Below are positions 44,447 to 57,939 of a stretch of 64,000 nucleotides of DNA, piece after piece. Where the stretch lies: contig NC_089428.1 of the NCBI RefSeq assembly GCF_013426205.1, positions 1,922,001 to 1,986,000 on the forward strand, given 5' to 3'. Below the pieces are notes generated by a model. That model saw only the letters and a list, made by a program, of their open reading frames with translations. It had not been told where the DNA came from and did not search any database. A program made the translations under genes and the position numbers. Position 1 is the stretch's first letter. Every line of letters begins with the position of its first letter. The DNA comes from Metarhizium brunneum. Taxonomy: Eukaryota; Ascomycota; Sordariomycetes; Hypocreales; Clavicipitaceae.

Positions 44447-47400
44447 ATATAATTCAAACCCTCTTAAATATTACTATTACCTTATTGAATTTAAACGATT
44501 TAAGGATATTTATGAACCTTTAATAAAGGCTTTGAGTAACTTATAATATTTATAAAAAGAGCCTATATCGTGAGATAGCCTTGGCTAGCGGGCCTTCTAA
44601 TTGCGCTGAGACGGTCTATCGTTCTGGTCTCTTGCTGTCCTTGGCCTGGTATAGCCTAATATTGTATTAATTAATTGTTGGTTGTTTCGCTATGTAGTCA
44701 AATGAAATTACACGCATGATACAGGTATCGTGCAAGCGTAAAATTTAATATTGTATTATCAGATTTTACGCTTGTACGATACTCGTATTATGCTCAAGTG
44801 CTTGTCCGATTGTGATTCCACTTACTTACTCGGCCACATTCGACCCGGCCGTGGTGAGAGATAAATACAGCCTCTAGAGTAATTAGATAATACTTATATT
44901 GTAATATTTACTAGCAAAATCTGTGCGTATCTATTTTCCGAATGGAGAACCAATCTATTATCTATACTCTTTTTTTCTTCTTTTAGAAACTTATTTTTAG
45001 TGAAAAAGTATCTGGTTTACTTTCAATGTTGTTCTCGTTTAGTCGGTAATCGCTATAAGTTAGCGTTGATAATATCCTAAGTCCCTCACTCATTTCAGAA
45101 GCAGCTCGTTCAAAGCTTCATTGATGCTGGTTTAAGTAAGGGAATTACTAAACAGGCATAACACTTTAGCTACACGGGTATAACTCTTATATAGGCATGA
45201 TTTTTATTACTTTTAATTAGCTATATTCTTTCTTAACTTATAAGTACTTTTTATAAAAGGTAATAAAACTAGCTTTATTAATATCTCTTAAATTAATATA
45301 AGCTATTTATAAGTATAATTAATTCCTTATATTTTTATAAGCTTATATCTTATTTAAATTAATATTCTTAGATTATTAGCTTATAACTATTATAAAATCT
45401 ATTATAAAAAGTAATATAATTATAAAATAATTAAGAAATAACTTTTACTTAAAGAATTTTATTATCTTATAAAAATATAATTTATATTATTTTTATTACT
45501 TTTAGTTAATTCTTATTAACTTTTAATCTTATAAATACCTAGTTATATTCTTTAATTATTATAATATATACCTATTATCTTCTTAGTTTTAAGAACTTTA
45601 AAATATTTACTTACTTATTATTAGGTTAAAGTATTAATTTAATTATTAGTTTATATAATAAATTTTTAAGGTGCTTTTTATACTCTCTTAATAAAAGTTA
45701 ACTTATTAAAACTCCTTTATAATTAATTTTACCTTTACTTACTTAGTTAATTAATAAATTAATTACTAATTATAATAGCTAACCTTATTAGAACTACTTA
45801 TATAGTATTTTTTAATTATTTATATAATATTATAATAATTTTTAGGTTAAGAATTTATTAATATAGATTTTTTAATATTAATTCTTAAAGTTATTAATAT
45901 AAGTAAACCTTTTATTTAATAAAAAGTATTATAAAATCTAGCTTTATATAAACTTTATAATAATAAAAAATTCTAAGTTTAATTAAAATTATATAATTAT
46001 TATTATAAGGTCTAATAAAATCTAAAAAGGAATTCTTATTTATTAATAAAAACTTATAAGTAATATAATATTACTTATTAATTAGCCTAAGTTTTTTTAA
46101 GGATATAATTATTTATAGTTTATTAAAATAATTATTAATTAAACCTAGGTATTAAGAAGTAATAAAAATATTATTTTATTTATATATATTTATAAAAGTA
46201 TATTCTTAGTTATATATTATATTTTATATTACCTTAATTAATTAATATAAGTAGCTTATATTATTTAAGAGATAGCTTTTAATATTATTATTACTTACTT
46301 TTATATTAAATATAATATAAATATTAAAGTTATAATAATAATAAATAAAGTATTATACCTATTAAGTATTAATAAATAAATAAGTTAAATAAAGGTATTA
46401 TAAAATTACTTATTAGTTATTAAACTTTTTATAAAAATCTTTTTATATTTACTTAAATACTTTTTTTATTTTAATATAAAAAACTTATTTTTATATTAAA
46501 ATAATACCTTAATAAGTATAAGAAATATAATTATAAGTTAAAAAGTCTTTAATTAAATATTTATTTATAATATTTATAATAGACTAGCTATACTTACAGT
46601 TATATATATACGTTATTAAATAATAAGAATAAACTTAAAGAAAAAAGAAAAAAGAAAAGATTTTATTTTCTTCTTATTCTTCTTAATATACTTTATCTTA
46701 ATCTAAAGTTTATTTATATTAAGTTTAGTTTAGCTTTACTTAGAGTTTTACTTAAACCTTAAGGTTTTTAATAACTTAAAGTTTATTTATATTAAATCTA
46801 AGCTAGCTTTACTTAGAATTCTACCTAGACTTAAGCTTTTAGCTTAAGTTTATAATATACCTTTCTACCTACTTATATTACTAGGTAACCCCCCCCTTTT
46901 AAGGCTAATATATATATACCTTACTTTTACTCTTATTTATTTTAACTCTCTTATAAGGTATAAAATAACCCCTTTAAAAAAAATAAAAATATTTTTATTT
47001 ATTTATTATAACTTCCCTTTTTCTCCTTTTAATTACCTTAATATTCTAATTATTTTAATTAGAACCACTTAATTACCTTTTTACTTATACTTTTATTATT
47101 ATTTTATTTTAAAATGTTTTTTTTTAAGCTGTTTTATTTATAATATAAAAAAGAAAAAAAAAATATTTATTATTACTACCATGCTTAACTTAATACCCTT
47201 AAACCGCCCTTCTAGCTCTAGCTGTAATTATTACTTAGGTAAGTATATTATTAAGAGTAACTTAAATAATAAAAATTTTTTTAATAATAATAAAATACCT
47301 AACCTTTATATCTCTTACTACTAATAAATTATAAATATAAGCAAGAAAAAGTATATACCTAGACCTAGTATAGCTTATAAAGCTTATTATAATACTTATA

Positions 47401-48999
47401 AATACTACTACTAAAAAATACATGTTTTTACTAGGAATATAAAATTATATTATTAATAAAAGAAAGTTATACACTTATATATTAATAAGTAATATATTAT
47501 ATTTACAGCTCTTAAGAAAAATATAGCTAATAGCTAAAAAGTATATTATACTAGATTTTTAGCCTTATTTACCTCTACTATAAGGAAATTTAGGATTATA
47601 CTTAACTATACCCGCTATAACCCTAAGGCGGTTTAGGCTACTAATACTTATAATTAACCCTTTAACCAGGCTGTTATCTTGGCGAACGCTTTTTTAACCC
47701 CCGGCTAGTATAAGCAAGACTTATTATAAGCTAGTAAGCTTATTTTAACCAACTTCTTCTATAAGCAAAGCAGTATAACCGCCTTTATTACCCAGATTAC
47801 TACTAACTAACATAAATTAGTTTAGTAATAGCGCCTAATTACACGTAAAACTTATTAGTTATATTAAGTTATTACTTAGTTTATAACCCCTTTTACCTAT
47901 TATACTCCCTGGCCTTTTCTTTTTATTATTACCTTAGCCCCTAATAAGGGTATTATTTATTAGCCTGCCCTTTTTACTATTATTTTAGTTTTTAATAAGG
48001 ACTTATTTTATAATAATATTAACTTTAATAATTAATGTAATACTAATAATAAGAGTAATATTAACCTAGCTAATAATAACTTCAGCCTTAACTAGCTATT
48101 ACCTTTTAGTATTTTACCTAACCCTAAGGTCCTCTAGTATTATACCCTTAATACTATTTAGTTCTAGAAGGCTTAAGCTAGTTATATTATTAGGCCTATT
48201 CTTGCCACGCGTTCCCTAACCCACGCTTTATTTAGTACTTATACTCTTAGGTTTTATATTACTTATACCTTATCTAGTATCCCTAGTATTTCACACTAAA
48301 TACTTTTAGCCCTTACTATTAACACTTTATACTATCCTAGTGCTAGCTTATATCTAGGTAACCTTAACCTATCTATTAGTTATTAATATATTATATATTA
48401 TCCCCCTTGCTTTATTATTAATTCTCTTACTTTTAGCTTTCTTACTCTTATTATATTTTTGCTTATTTTAACTATTAAAAGGGTTAACTAAACTTTTTTT
48501 ATTAAGATTCTTAGCTTTTATATATTTAATTAAAACTTTATTACACCTAATTACCTTATACTTTATATTATATTACTTTTATCTCTCCCTTATTTAGCCT
48601 AATTATAGGGTATTAATACTTTTAGTTTTTAGGTCCTTTTAACTTATACTCCTAGTTTAGCCCTAGCTTAGCTCTAAGTAGTTTCTTTTTAGTTTTTAAT
48701 AGCATTTAATAGGACCTTATTATAATAATATACCTTTTTATATTTGCTTTAATTCTTATAATATATTGCTTTATTTATTATTATATTTAACTTATACTTA
48801 TTTTTAGGTAATATATATAAGCTAAAAGCCTTACTTTTCTTAGAGTATTTTACTTAACTTATAGTATTTACCTAATAATAAGCGTATAATTTAGTAGCTT
48901 TTTATTATTAGTTAGTACTTACTTATACTAAACTAAAAAGCTAAAATAATATTTCTTTTACCTTTTTTTTATAGTAAAAGTTTATACCTAGCTTATATT
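44447..48999. repeat. AT-rich, RIP-decayed DNA without recognisable genes
   Basis: Base composition drops abruptly right after the TFIIE stop and almost every frame is closed within tens of codons. Slightly more GC-rich islands (about 44,560-44,880 and 47,170-48,260) suggest older, partly preserved element ends, but I could not assign a protein. TA-rich sequence poor in CpA/TpG is the outcome expected of RIP. Confidence 0.75.
44715..44792. repeat. Imperfect ~31-bp inverted repeat (hairpin)
   Basis: The left arm (44,715-44,745; core GGTATCGTGCAAGCGTAAAATT) and the right arm (44,761-44,792; core TTTTACGCTTGTACGATAC) pair with only a few mismatches around a ~15-nt AT-rich centre. It could be the end of a DNA transposon or MITE, or a hairpin. 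Confidence 0.7.
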
Positions 49000-51900
49000 A
49001 TTTTTATATTAGTTTTAATACCCTTAAGTATATAATTTATTATATTAGCTTTTATTATTTTTTAGTTTAAATAGTCCTAAAAAGAGAAATAAATAGCCTT
49101 ATATAGCTTTATTATACCTCTAAACTAAACTTTATAAATATTTTTTGCTCTTATAAGCTTTTTTTTTATATAAAAATTATTAGGTTTTTATTTTATAGTA
49201 TTATAGCTTAAATATAGCTTAGAGCTAGTATAAGCTTATTATTCTTATTTTTGTCTTATAGTAACGCGGTTTAGGTATAATATAAAGCTAGTATAAGCTT
49301 ATTATTCTAGCAGATATCCCCCTAATAAGTTTTAAAATAATCTAGTACTTTAGTGTTTTATACGTTTTTTAATAGCTTTTATATTAGTTAAATATAGCCC
49401 TTTTATTTTACTAGCGCGTTTTATTTATATTCTTATTTAGGCGCGTTTTTAGCTACTAGGATTTTCTTTATTATAAATTTTATAGCTACCTAGCTATTTA
49501 TCTTATTATTTATTTATACTAGCTCTAATCTTAATCTAAAGTCTAGAAGCTTCTGGCTTAAAAGTAAGTTAAAAGCTGCTTACTTTAAGAGGTTTATATA
49601 AAATACTAGGTAAATACTTTCTAGAATATTTAACTAAATAATTAATAATAATAATACCTTTATAACCTTATATTTTATTATAACTTAGTTTAGTTTTTTA
49701 CTTAATTTATTTATTTTAATATTATATAAGTTTAATTATATAATATCTCTTTTCTTAAACCTTTTTATAAGTTATTATTATTTATTTATTAAGTTTTAAA
49801 ACTATTATTAGCTAAATATTATAATAGCTTAAGCTAGGTTTATTCCCTCTTATAAATAATTAATAAATATAATTATTTTACTCTTAGCTAAAATTATAAA
49901 CTTATATAAGTAAGAAAGTTCTTAAATTAAAAGCATATTAAACCTATATAAAGCTTTATTTAAGCTTATCTTGGTTATTATTAAGTTATAATTATTTAAT
50001 ACTAGTTAATAAGCTATAAAATATTTAGTCTAGTTAAATTATTTAAAACTAATTATAACTTATAAAACTACTTATACCTCTTAATTTACCCTTTTTATTT
50101 TATTATTTATTTAGGGGTAATATACTATAAAAAGAAGTTATATAATCCTTACTAATATATATAATATTATCTAAAACTTACTTAATTAGTTTAATTCTTA
50201 ATTTATAATAATTTATATAAGAAATTTATAAAACCTTTATTAATATTATTTAAAGTATTTTATATATATCTTAGCTTTTATTAATATTATAACTTTAAGC
50301 TAGATATATTTAGATAGCTGGTTTATAATAACTATTAAGTACTTAGTATTCCCTTTCTCCTAGGCTAGAAGGTTTATTATAAAGTTAATTAAGATTTATA
50401 ACTAGTACTAGTTTATAACTAATATAAGTTATAATAGTTTTTATTAGAGCTAGCAGCTTTTATACCTACTATAATAATAGCAATTCCTTATAAACTATAT
50501 AATATTCTAGAATATTTTATCCTAATAATATTCCTATTATAACAGCTTAAAGGTTATATTTTTCCTAAAGTAGCCTACTAAAAAGAAGTTATATACGCGT
50601 TATATTAAGGTTATTATAAGTAACTCCTACTTTAAGACCTAGGTATAGCCCTAAAATAATAGTATATTATATATAAAAAAGGTATAATTTATAATTTACT
50701 TATAAGTATTTATATTTTAGGGGAACTTATAAGTATTTTTTAGATAGCCTTAATATAGTATATTATTACTTTATTATATAAGATATCTTAGTTTTATAAG
50801 CTTTATAAATATAAGTTATTAAAAATTTTCCTTCCTAAAAAAAGCCTAATTATCCTACTTATCTTCTCCTAATTATTTTTGTATTATAGCTAGTTACTAA
50901 GTAATAAAGGCTATATATTTATAAGTTATATAATATTATTAAAATAAGGTGGTAATAGATTTTTATCTTAGTCTTATCTAGAAAGTATATCTAGGTATTA
51001 CACTTATAAGCTAGGTTTATACCAGAAATAAAAATTAAATAAGGATAATATCTTGGCCTATTATACCTAATATTCTAATATTTCTTTTAGCGCTATAAAA
51101 TATTCTAGGTTTTTATAGTTAATAAGAATTATAAATAGGTTAATAATACTTTAAAGTTTTATTAACTATAATTTTAGATAAAAGATAATTATTAGCAGTT
51201 TCTTATTATAAATTATATAATTTCTTTTTAGGGCTATTAGCCTTATAAAGTAATATACTACTAGGTAAAGCACCTTATTAGTAACTTATAATAAGTATTC
51301 CCTTAGAGTATTAATTAAGTAATTTACTTTAATTATTATTTTTTTAATAAGGTTTTATTATCTTAAAACCAGGTAAAAAATAAATACTTTTTTTAATACC
51401 TTAAAAGCCTTATTATACTTAGCTAATTATTAAAAAAATATGCCTTTTTTTAGTAATCCTAGAAGTAATTTTATAAGGGAAAAAAAGTTTAAAATAAAAT
51501 CCTAATAAAAATTAGTAAAACCTAAGAATTTTTAGACTTTTCTTTTATATATTAGAGGTTCTTAGCTTTATATAGCTTTAATTTTTTTTAAATTAAAGCG
51601 GATTTCTTTGCTTATATAAATAATAAACCCTAGGTATTTAATCTTTTAAATATAAAATATATACTTTTTTATATTAAGATATAACCCAGCTATATAAAGC
51701 CTTATAAGCATATTATATACCTTTTATATATAGTTTTTTTATAAGCTTTTTAAGTAAATAAGAATATTATTAAAATATATTATAATAAAGTTACCTAGGG
51801 TTTTTTTTAAGGTATTATTAATATATTATTAAAATATTATAAAGGTGCTTACTAACCTAAATAAGTAAACTAACTACTTAAAAAGCTTAAATTAAGTCTA

Positions 51901-52750
51901 GAATATAATTAAAAGCTTTTTACTTAATATAATCTAGAGTTTATAAAATACTAATTAAATATCTAGTTTTATAAACTATTTAGCCTTAAAAAGAAAATAT
52001 AGTATTTTCTTAATAAGTAAAAGTAAGTAATAGTTTTATTTTATTACCTTATTTAAGGCGTAATAATTTATATAAAACTATTATTTTTCTCCCGGCTTCT
52101 TAGCTAATAATACTAGGGCTATAGCTAATAAAAAGCTTGCCCTGATTTATCCTTTATTTATTAGGTTTATAACCTGCTTTCTAATTTCTAATAAATATTC
52201 TTATAGTATATTATAAAGTAGCGCTTATAGCAGATTATAACGGTAGCTTAGGTTCTAAGGCACAGTAGGTCTGTTTTTTAGGAAGTAAGTCAGGTTAAAT
52301 ACTATAAAGTAGCTTTTAAGTAGTATTATAATAAGGCTATTAAAAGTATAACTTTTAATAATAAAACTATTACTTAGATTAATTAATAAAAATCTAAACT
52401 ATTTAGCTATAAAAATACCTTTTCTTTAAGTACTTATCTATCTTTTTATTATATCCTTAAATTAAATAAATTCTACCTAATTCTCTATATTGAATTAAAT
52501 TAATCCCTTTTAATTTATTAGGTTAGCTTAAATTAATCCTATCTAATCTTATTATATAACTTATGATTTTATTAGGCTTTATTCTTATTTATCTCCTACA
52601 GCCTATAACGCTAATTATTTACTTTAGGTACTCTTGGTTTATAATATAATACTTCTCCCTTATTAGTCTTATTCTTAAGGCTATTTCGTGTTATCCGGTA
52701 AGTACCTTCTTCTTCCCCTTTTTCCCTTTCCTTTTTTTATTATTCTTTCA
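49000..52750 (-). mobile_element. Relic 1: RIP-decayed Ty3/gypsy retrotransposon (minus strand)
   Basis: Landmarks read on the minus strand in gypsy order: a YLDD-like RT catalytic motif now YFNN near 51,765, the FLGFTNFY segment after the RT near 51,525, and an integrase core (ILINFIINL...GNTKYLIVIINQLSKYI) at about 50,300-50,420. Frames are broken every few codons by TAA/TAG. Both arms of the RT Asp pair reading as Asn fits G-to-A change on this strand. Ends are approximate; no LTR pair was identified. Confidence 0.6.
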
Positions 52751-52859
52751 TAATATCTTCTGACCATATTTTAAAATAACAATCCTATCCTAACCAAAAA
52801 ATCAATTATAAATGTTTTTCCGATTTTATTTCTGCCTTTAGTTTTATTATACCTTCTTA

Positions 52860-53185
52860 TAACTTATGTTAAAAAAATAATCAAGAGTATATTATTACTA
52901 AGAGAAAAAATCAGTGTAGCAAATACGCTTTATATAGTTATACTAGCTATAATCCGGGCGGGATATCTTTAGATACTTATAATCGTGTCCTTTACAAGAA
53001 GAATCGTCTTAATAAGGAACGTGCTTTAGCCAAGAAGAAATTAGAGCAGGTAATAGCTTATTTATAAAGGATTTATTACTAGGAGAAATTCTTATAATAA
53101 AAGGCTGCAAAGATAATTACTTATAGTGTGGAGAGTTTAAATAAGTTAGAGGCCTAGGAGCGTTTAGAGTTAGAATCCAATATAC
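52860..53185 (+). other. Less-decayed island, possible transposase tail
   Basis: A plus-strand stretch of higher GC reads GGISLDTYNRVLYKKNRLNK, then ERALAKKKLEQ, and after two closely spaced stops SVESLNKLEA. The charged, coiled-coil character resembles the C-terminal tails of fungal pogo/Fot1-type transposases, but no catalytic DDE motif is visible. The assignment is weak. Confidence 0.25.
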
Positions 53186-56100
53186 TTAATTAAATACCTA
53201 AGTTTTTAATAAACTTAGGTTTTTTTATTCTTAATAAGTTTTTGTTTTTTAATAGAATTATTTAAGTAATATTAAGCAGTTTATAAGGTTTCTAGCTGGT
53301 TCTTAAGTGTTCTTAAAGTTTAAGTATCCCTTTTATTTAATAAAATAATAATAATTTTTTATATTTTCTTGTGCTTTAAGTATCTGTTTAACTTTATATT
53401 TATTAGTATTTTCTGTTATAATATTTATAGCGATTATAAATTCATCTGGTGCTTTCTTTAATAATAATATATAAAATATAAGATAAATTCTTATTTTATT
53501 TAATAATAATAGTTTATAGTTAGTATTTAAGATTTTTTATTTAATAAGAAATAATCTGATCTTCTTTTAGTTAAGTTTATTACTAGGTTGTTTTATTTTA
53601 ATATTTTTGCAAATAAGATATACTTTATATCCCTTCTCTAGAATTAGCGCTAGTAATCTCTTTTTATCCGTATAATATTTTATTTAGTTTTATAAAAATA
53701 TCTATTTCTATTATAAGTGCTTTTATATTCTTGTCATAGTTACTATATGCGCTATAGCTACTAGCGCGTTCACTTTTTATACCGTATATATCTTAATAAT
53801 AAGGTTAAATCTATAGTTTACCCTAAATAATAACATCTTTATATTATTAATTTTAGAGCTATTATAAGCCTATTATACTAGTAGTAGCTATTCTACCTAA
53901 TTATTCTATTAGTAATTAACATAGCTTTATAAATATTATTTAAGTATCTGGTTTAAGATTTCTATTTATCTATTTAACTATAAATAAAATACTATAAATA
54001 AGCTCTACTTAACTTTTATAGTTTCTATAAAGTATTTCTAAAAGTTTAACATAAATAATTTATTATGATCTAATATAAGCTTTATTAGTAATCCATATTA
54101 TATAATAACTGTCTTAAAAAACATATATACTAAGTCCTTAGTATTACTTAATTCTATATAGGGGATATAATAGGCATACTTTGTGAGTTTATTAATAATA
54201 ACTAGAATACTATTATATATAACTCCTGTTATTAGTTTTTTAGACTTTAGTAGTTTAATAATAAAATCTATAATAATAGTTTACTATACTCTTTTAAGTA
54301 GTAATATCAGTTATAGTTCGCCGTATAGTACATATCGTGCTGCCTTTACTTTATTACACGTGTTGCATTTCCTAATAACTTTTTATACTATTTTCCTGCT
54401 TTCTAGAAAGTTATATAATCTTCTTATTTTACTAATTATTTTTCTTACACTTTAATATTTATATAATAAGTGTTTATATATTTCTTTAATAAGCTGCTCT
54501 TAAAGTATACTAGAAATATATTACCGTTTATTATATAAAAAGGTCTTACCTTCCTTAAATAAATGCGTTTTTGTTTTCTAATTATTTAAATAATTATTAT
54601 TCTTAATATATAATATAATCTATTATATCTATATTTTATCTAGCTTAACTTGCCAGGTTATATTAATCTTTTAGGTGCCCAGCATAAAATTCTTATCCTT
54701 AGTAGTGCATAGTAAGAATATATTATTTACTTACTTATCCGATTTTAAATCCTCTTTTTAGCTAAGCGTGTTTACTCTTTTGTTTTTAGATCCTTTATAA
54801 TATATAATCTTAAAATTATAATCTATAAGGGTTTCATACTATCTGATTTGTTGTTTGTTTAAATCCTTTATAGTTAAGAATAATATAAGATTCTTATAAT
54901 TAGTATAAACCTTAATTTAATACTTTACTCCTATAAGATAATATCTTTATTCTTTAAAGCACTTAATAATAGCTATAAGTTCTTTATTGTGGATCCCATA
55001 ATTAAGTTCGGGTTTGTGGAGTTTCTTTAAGAAGAATATAACTAGGTGTAATCTTTCTTGGTTATCTTGTTGTCTAAGCTGTCCGCCTAGTATAAAGTCT
55101 AAGGCGTTTATTTTAAGCTTATAAGGTTTATCCTAATCAGGTGCTTTTAGCATAAGTTTTTTTATAACTAATTCTTTTATTTTCTAGAATACTATATCTT
55201 TAAGTTTAGTCTATTTAAAGCTAACTTCTTTTTTTATTAGGTTAGTAAAAAGTCGTAAAATATCTCTATACCCGCTTAAAAACTTCTAGTAAAAGTTTAT
55301 AAATACAGTAAATCCTCTTACTTCCTTTAGATTAGTAGGTATTAGCTATTCCTTAATAGTTTTTATCTTATTTAGGCTTATTTATATTTCTTTATATATA
55401 AGTATATAGCCTAAAAAGTGTATAGTTTATTTATAGAACTAGCATTTAAAAGCCTTAACTAGGAGTTTATTATCTTATAGGGTTTATAGTATCTTATAGA
55501 CATGTTGTTTATATTCCTTAAGTATATCTAAATAAATAAGGATATTATTAAGATATATAACTATAAATATCCCTAGTTATTTTTATATAATTATGTCAAT
55601 TATCTTTTAAAATGTTACTAGTACATTAATAAGTCCAAAGGGTATTATTAGGTACTTATAGTGTTCTCTGCTGGTTTAGAATACTATTATCTACTTATAG
55701 CCTTCTTTTATTCGTATTAAATTATAGGCTCCTTTCAGGTTAAGTATAGTAAACTATTTAGCTTTTCTAACTTTATCTTATATTTTAGTTATAAGTAGTA
55801 ACAGGTATTGATTCTTAATTATAATCTTATTTAAGTGTTAGTAATTAATATATAGTTATAGTTTCCTGTTCTTCTTTAGTACTTATAGGATTAGGTATTT
55901 TACTAGGAACTCTAATAGTTATATATATCCCTTTCTTAGCATATCCTCTAGATACTTCTTAAGCGCTTTATCCTGCTTAGAGTTCTAGGGATAAATTTTA
56001 TTAAACATTGGTTTAATACCAGGCTAGAGTCTAATCTTATAATCCCAGCGTGAATACTCTGGTAGTCCTGTTTCTAGCTCTCCGCTAAACAGCTTATTAT

Positions 56101-57430
56101 ACTTTAAGTATTCCTTAGGAATCTTTATTATCTTAGCCTTTAGCTCTTTAGTAATTATATATATTCTTAGAGGCCTATTATAGTCTAAATAAGGTGCCCT
56201 TTATAAGCCGCTCTTAGTATTGTAACTATATCCTAGTAAATCCTATTAAAATTAGCCGGTTCTTTAATTAACTTATAGATTACTTGCTTACAACCAGGGT
56301 ATCCTTAATATAATATCGTGTTTTAAGATTACTATAATATCTAATATAACTTAGTGTTTTGTGCCTTATATATTAATTAAAAGCTATATAACTTCTATAT
56401 TAACTACTTCTTAGCTATACTTTACCGCAGTTTCTTCTATAATTATAAGTTAATAAGGCTTATTTTTAGGTGTCTAAGGCAATTATAATTTATTAATAAG
56501 ATTTAATAAGATAAAATTTCCTTATACTCTATTATTAATTATTACCTGGATCTTTCTTCTTATTATAATTATATCAATTATAAGATATACTATACTACTA
56601 ATATTTATAGTACATAAAAACCTGTCAGATCTCCGTCAAGAAATCAGTCTTAATTACAACAACAGCTATTATTTCCCGATTTGCTAGTTTTATCCTTATA
56701 TTATTCCCTAGCACGTTATTCTAGGCGCTATTATCAGCGGTTGTCTTCTAATATATTATTAAAGCTTTCTTAGTAATTACTTAATCTACTATTTATATTA
56801 ATTGAACTCGGGCTAAGCAAGTTGCTCGCAATCATATAATTCCCTTTATCCTTATATTATAAGGTCATGGTTTGGGTAGTGTATACGTTATTCTTAGCAC
56901 AGTATAATTTCCTATTTAATATCTTTAAATCGGTTTGTTATAATTTTGGTTATATTATAAGGGTTATTCTTTTCCCTTTTTATTCTCGTGGAAACTATCC
57001 ACTACCTTACTTACTACTAAGGTGCGTATAGTAATTATTATTATAACAAAAAGTCCAATTAAGGAGTTTATATTTGATTTCCGGTTCGTCTCCCTTAATT
57101 AAAGGATTTCCTTCTTTCTAGATTGGTTCTAGTAAAGGTTTGCTTTTTAGTAATAGCGTCTAGTATTCCTAAAAGTTATTAGGTACTAGCTAGGTTCTAA
57201 ATTCCTAATTTTTATCCGAACTAGTATTATTTACTAACGTGTGGTTTCTTTTATTATTTACTATACTAAGGTTTTATATAGGTAATTCTTCTTAATTTAC
57301 TATATGGAGTTTCTTACTTTTTATAATAAGCTTCTACTGTTTTTTAGGGGCTCAGCACTTATTTACAAAGTATCTAATCTTGCTATAGTTATAACAAGTC
57401 TTCCCCTTTTCCTTGTTTACAGCATCAAGT
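53100..57430 (-). mobile_element. Relic 2: RIP-decayed Ty3/gypsy element truncated by a younger insertion
   Basis: Minus-strand landmarks in order: a gag zinc knuckle (TCYNYSKIRYFVNKC, about 57,366-57,405) with its CCHC pattern damaged (second Cys to Tyr, His to Tyr), an RT motif YLNN near 55,545, VFINFY near 55,290, the RNase H start (KINALDFILGGQL) near 55,090, and the integrase zinc region and core (YVLYGEL...ILVIINKLTKYAYYIP) at 54,210-54,380. The part of gag upstream of the knuckle is absent because a plus-strand LTR starts at 57,431; it should lie beyond the window. Every domain contains stops. Confidence 0.75.
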
Positions 57431-57792
57431 TGTTACGACCCAGTCACAAGCTGCAGCGTAGGTCGCAGGTTAGGCCGGCTGCATGAGCCACGGGACAGCG
57501 CAGGCACAGCGGGTGACGGATTAATGGTCGGAACGGGCCGCCAATAGGGGAGAGTTCACTGACTGTTCAGTGAACTCCAGACGAACCAGTAGCACGCATG
57601 TAACCATAGTTCACCAGGACTTTAGTGAATAACGGGTGAACGCCGTAGTATATAAGGACCCCTAAATTCGCTTCATAGATAGACTCTAGCTCCTTAGCTT
57701 TTAACACCAATCATTATATTAAATAAGCTTCGCTTACAACTCTTTGACTCTGATCACCTGGTTACGGTCTACAACCTATTACCAATGTAACA
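57431..57792 (+). repeat. 5' LTR of the young gypsy element
   Basis: Starts TGTTACGACC and ends ATGTAACA, giving perfect 6-bp terminal inverted repeats (TGTTAC / GTAACA) in a 362 bp unit, the usual TG...CA form. A TATA-like GTATATAAGG near 57,649 fits a promoter in U3. Composition changes sharply at its left edge, where it meets the gag of relic 2. The sequence right after it (CCCAACTG) does not begin with the usual TGG of a tRNA primer site. The partner 3' LTR lies outside the window. Confidence 0.75.
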
Positions 57793-57939
57793 CCCAACTG
57801 CTCAGATTGACTGCCCTAGTGGCTCTGCTAACATAAACTATGACTAGTTTATCCCTTAGGAACCTTAGCTGTTACACGTTAAAAGCTCTTATTCAGACTA
57901 CTACCACGTTACTCTGAGTAATACCTAATAACTATTAAT

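Noticed and set aside
54183..54455. 90-codon hydrophobic plus-strand frame in the AT block
   Set aside because: The minus strand here encodes the decayed integrase of relic 2; the hydrophobicity is an artefact of AT-rich sequence.
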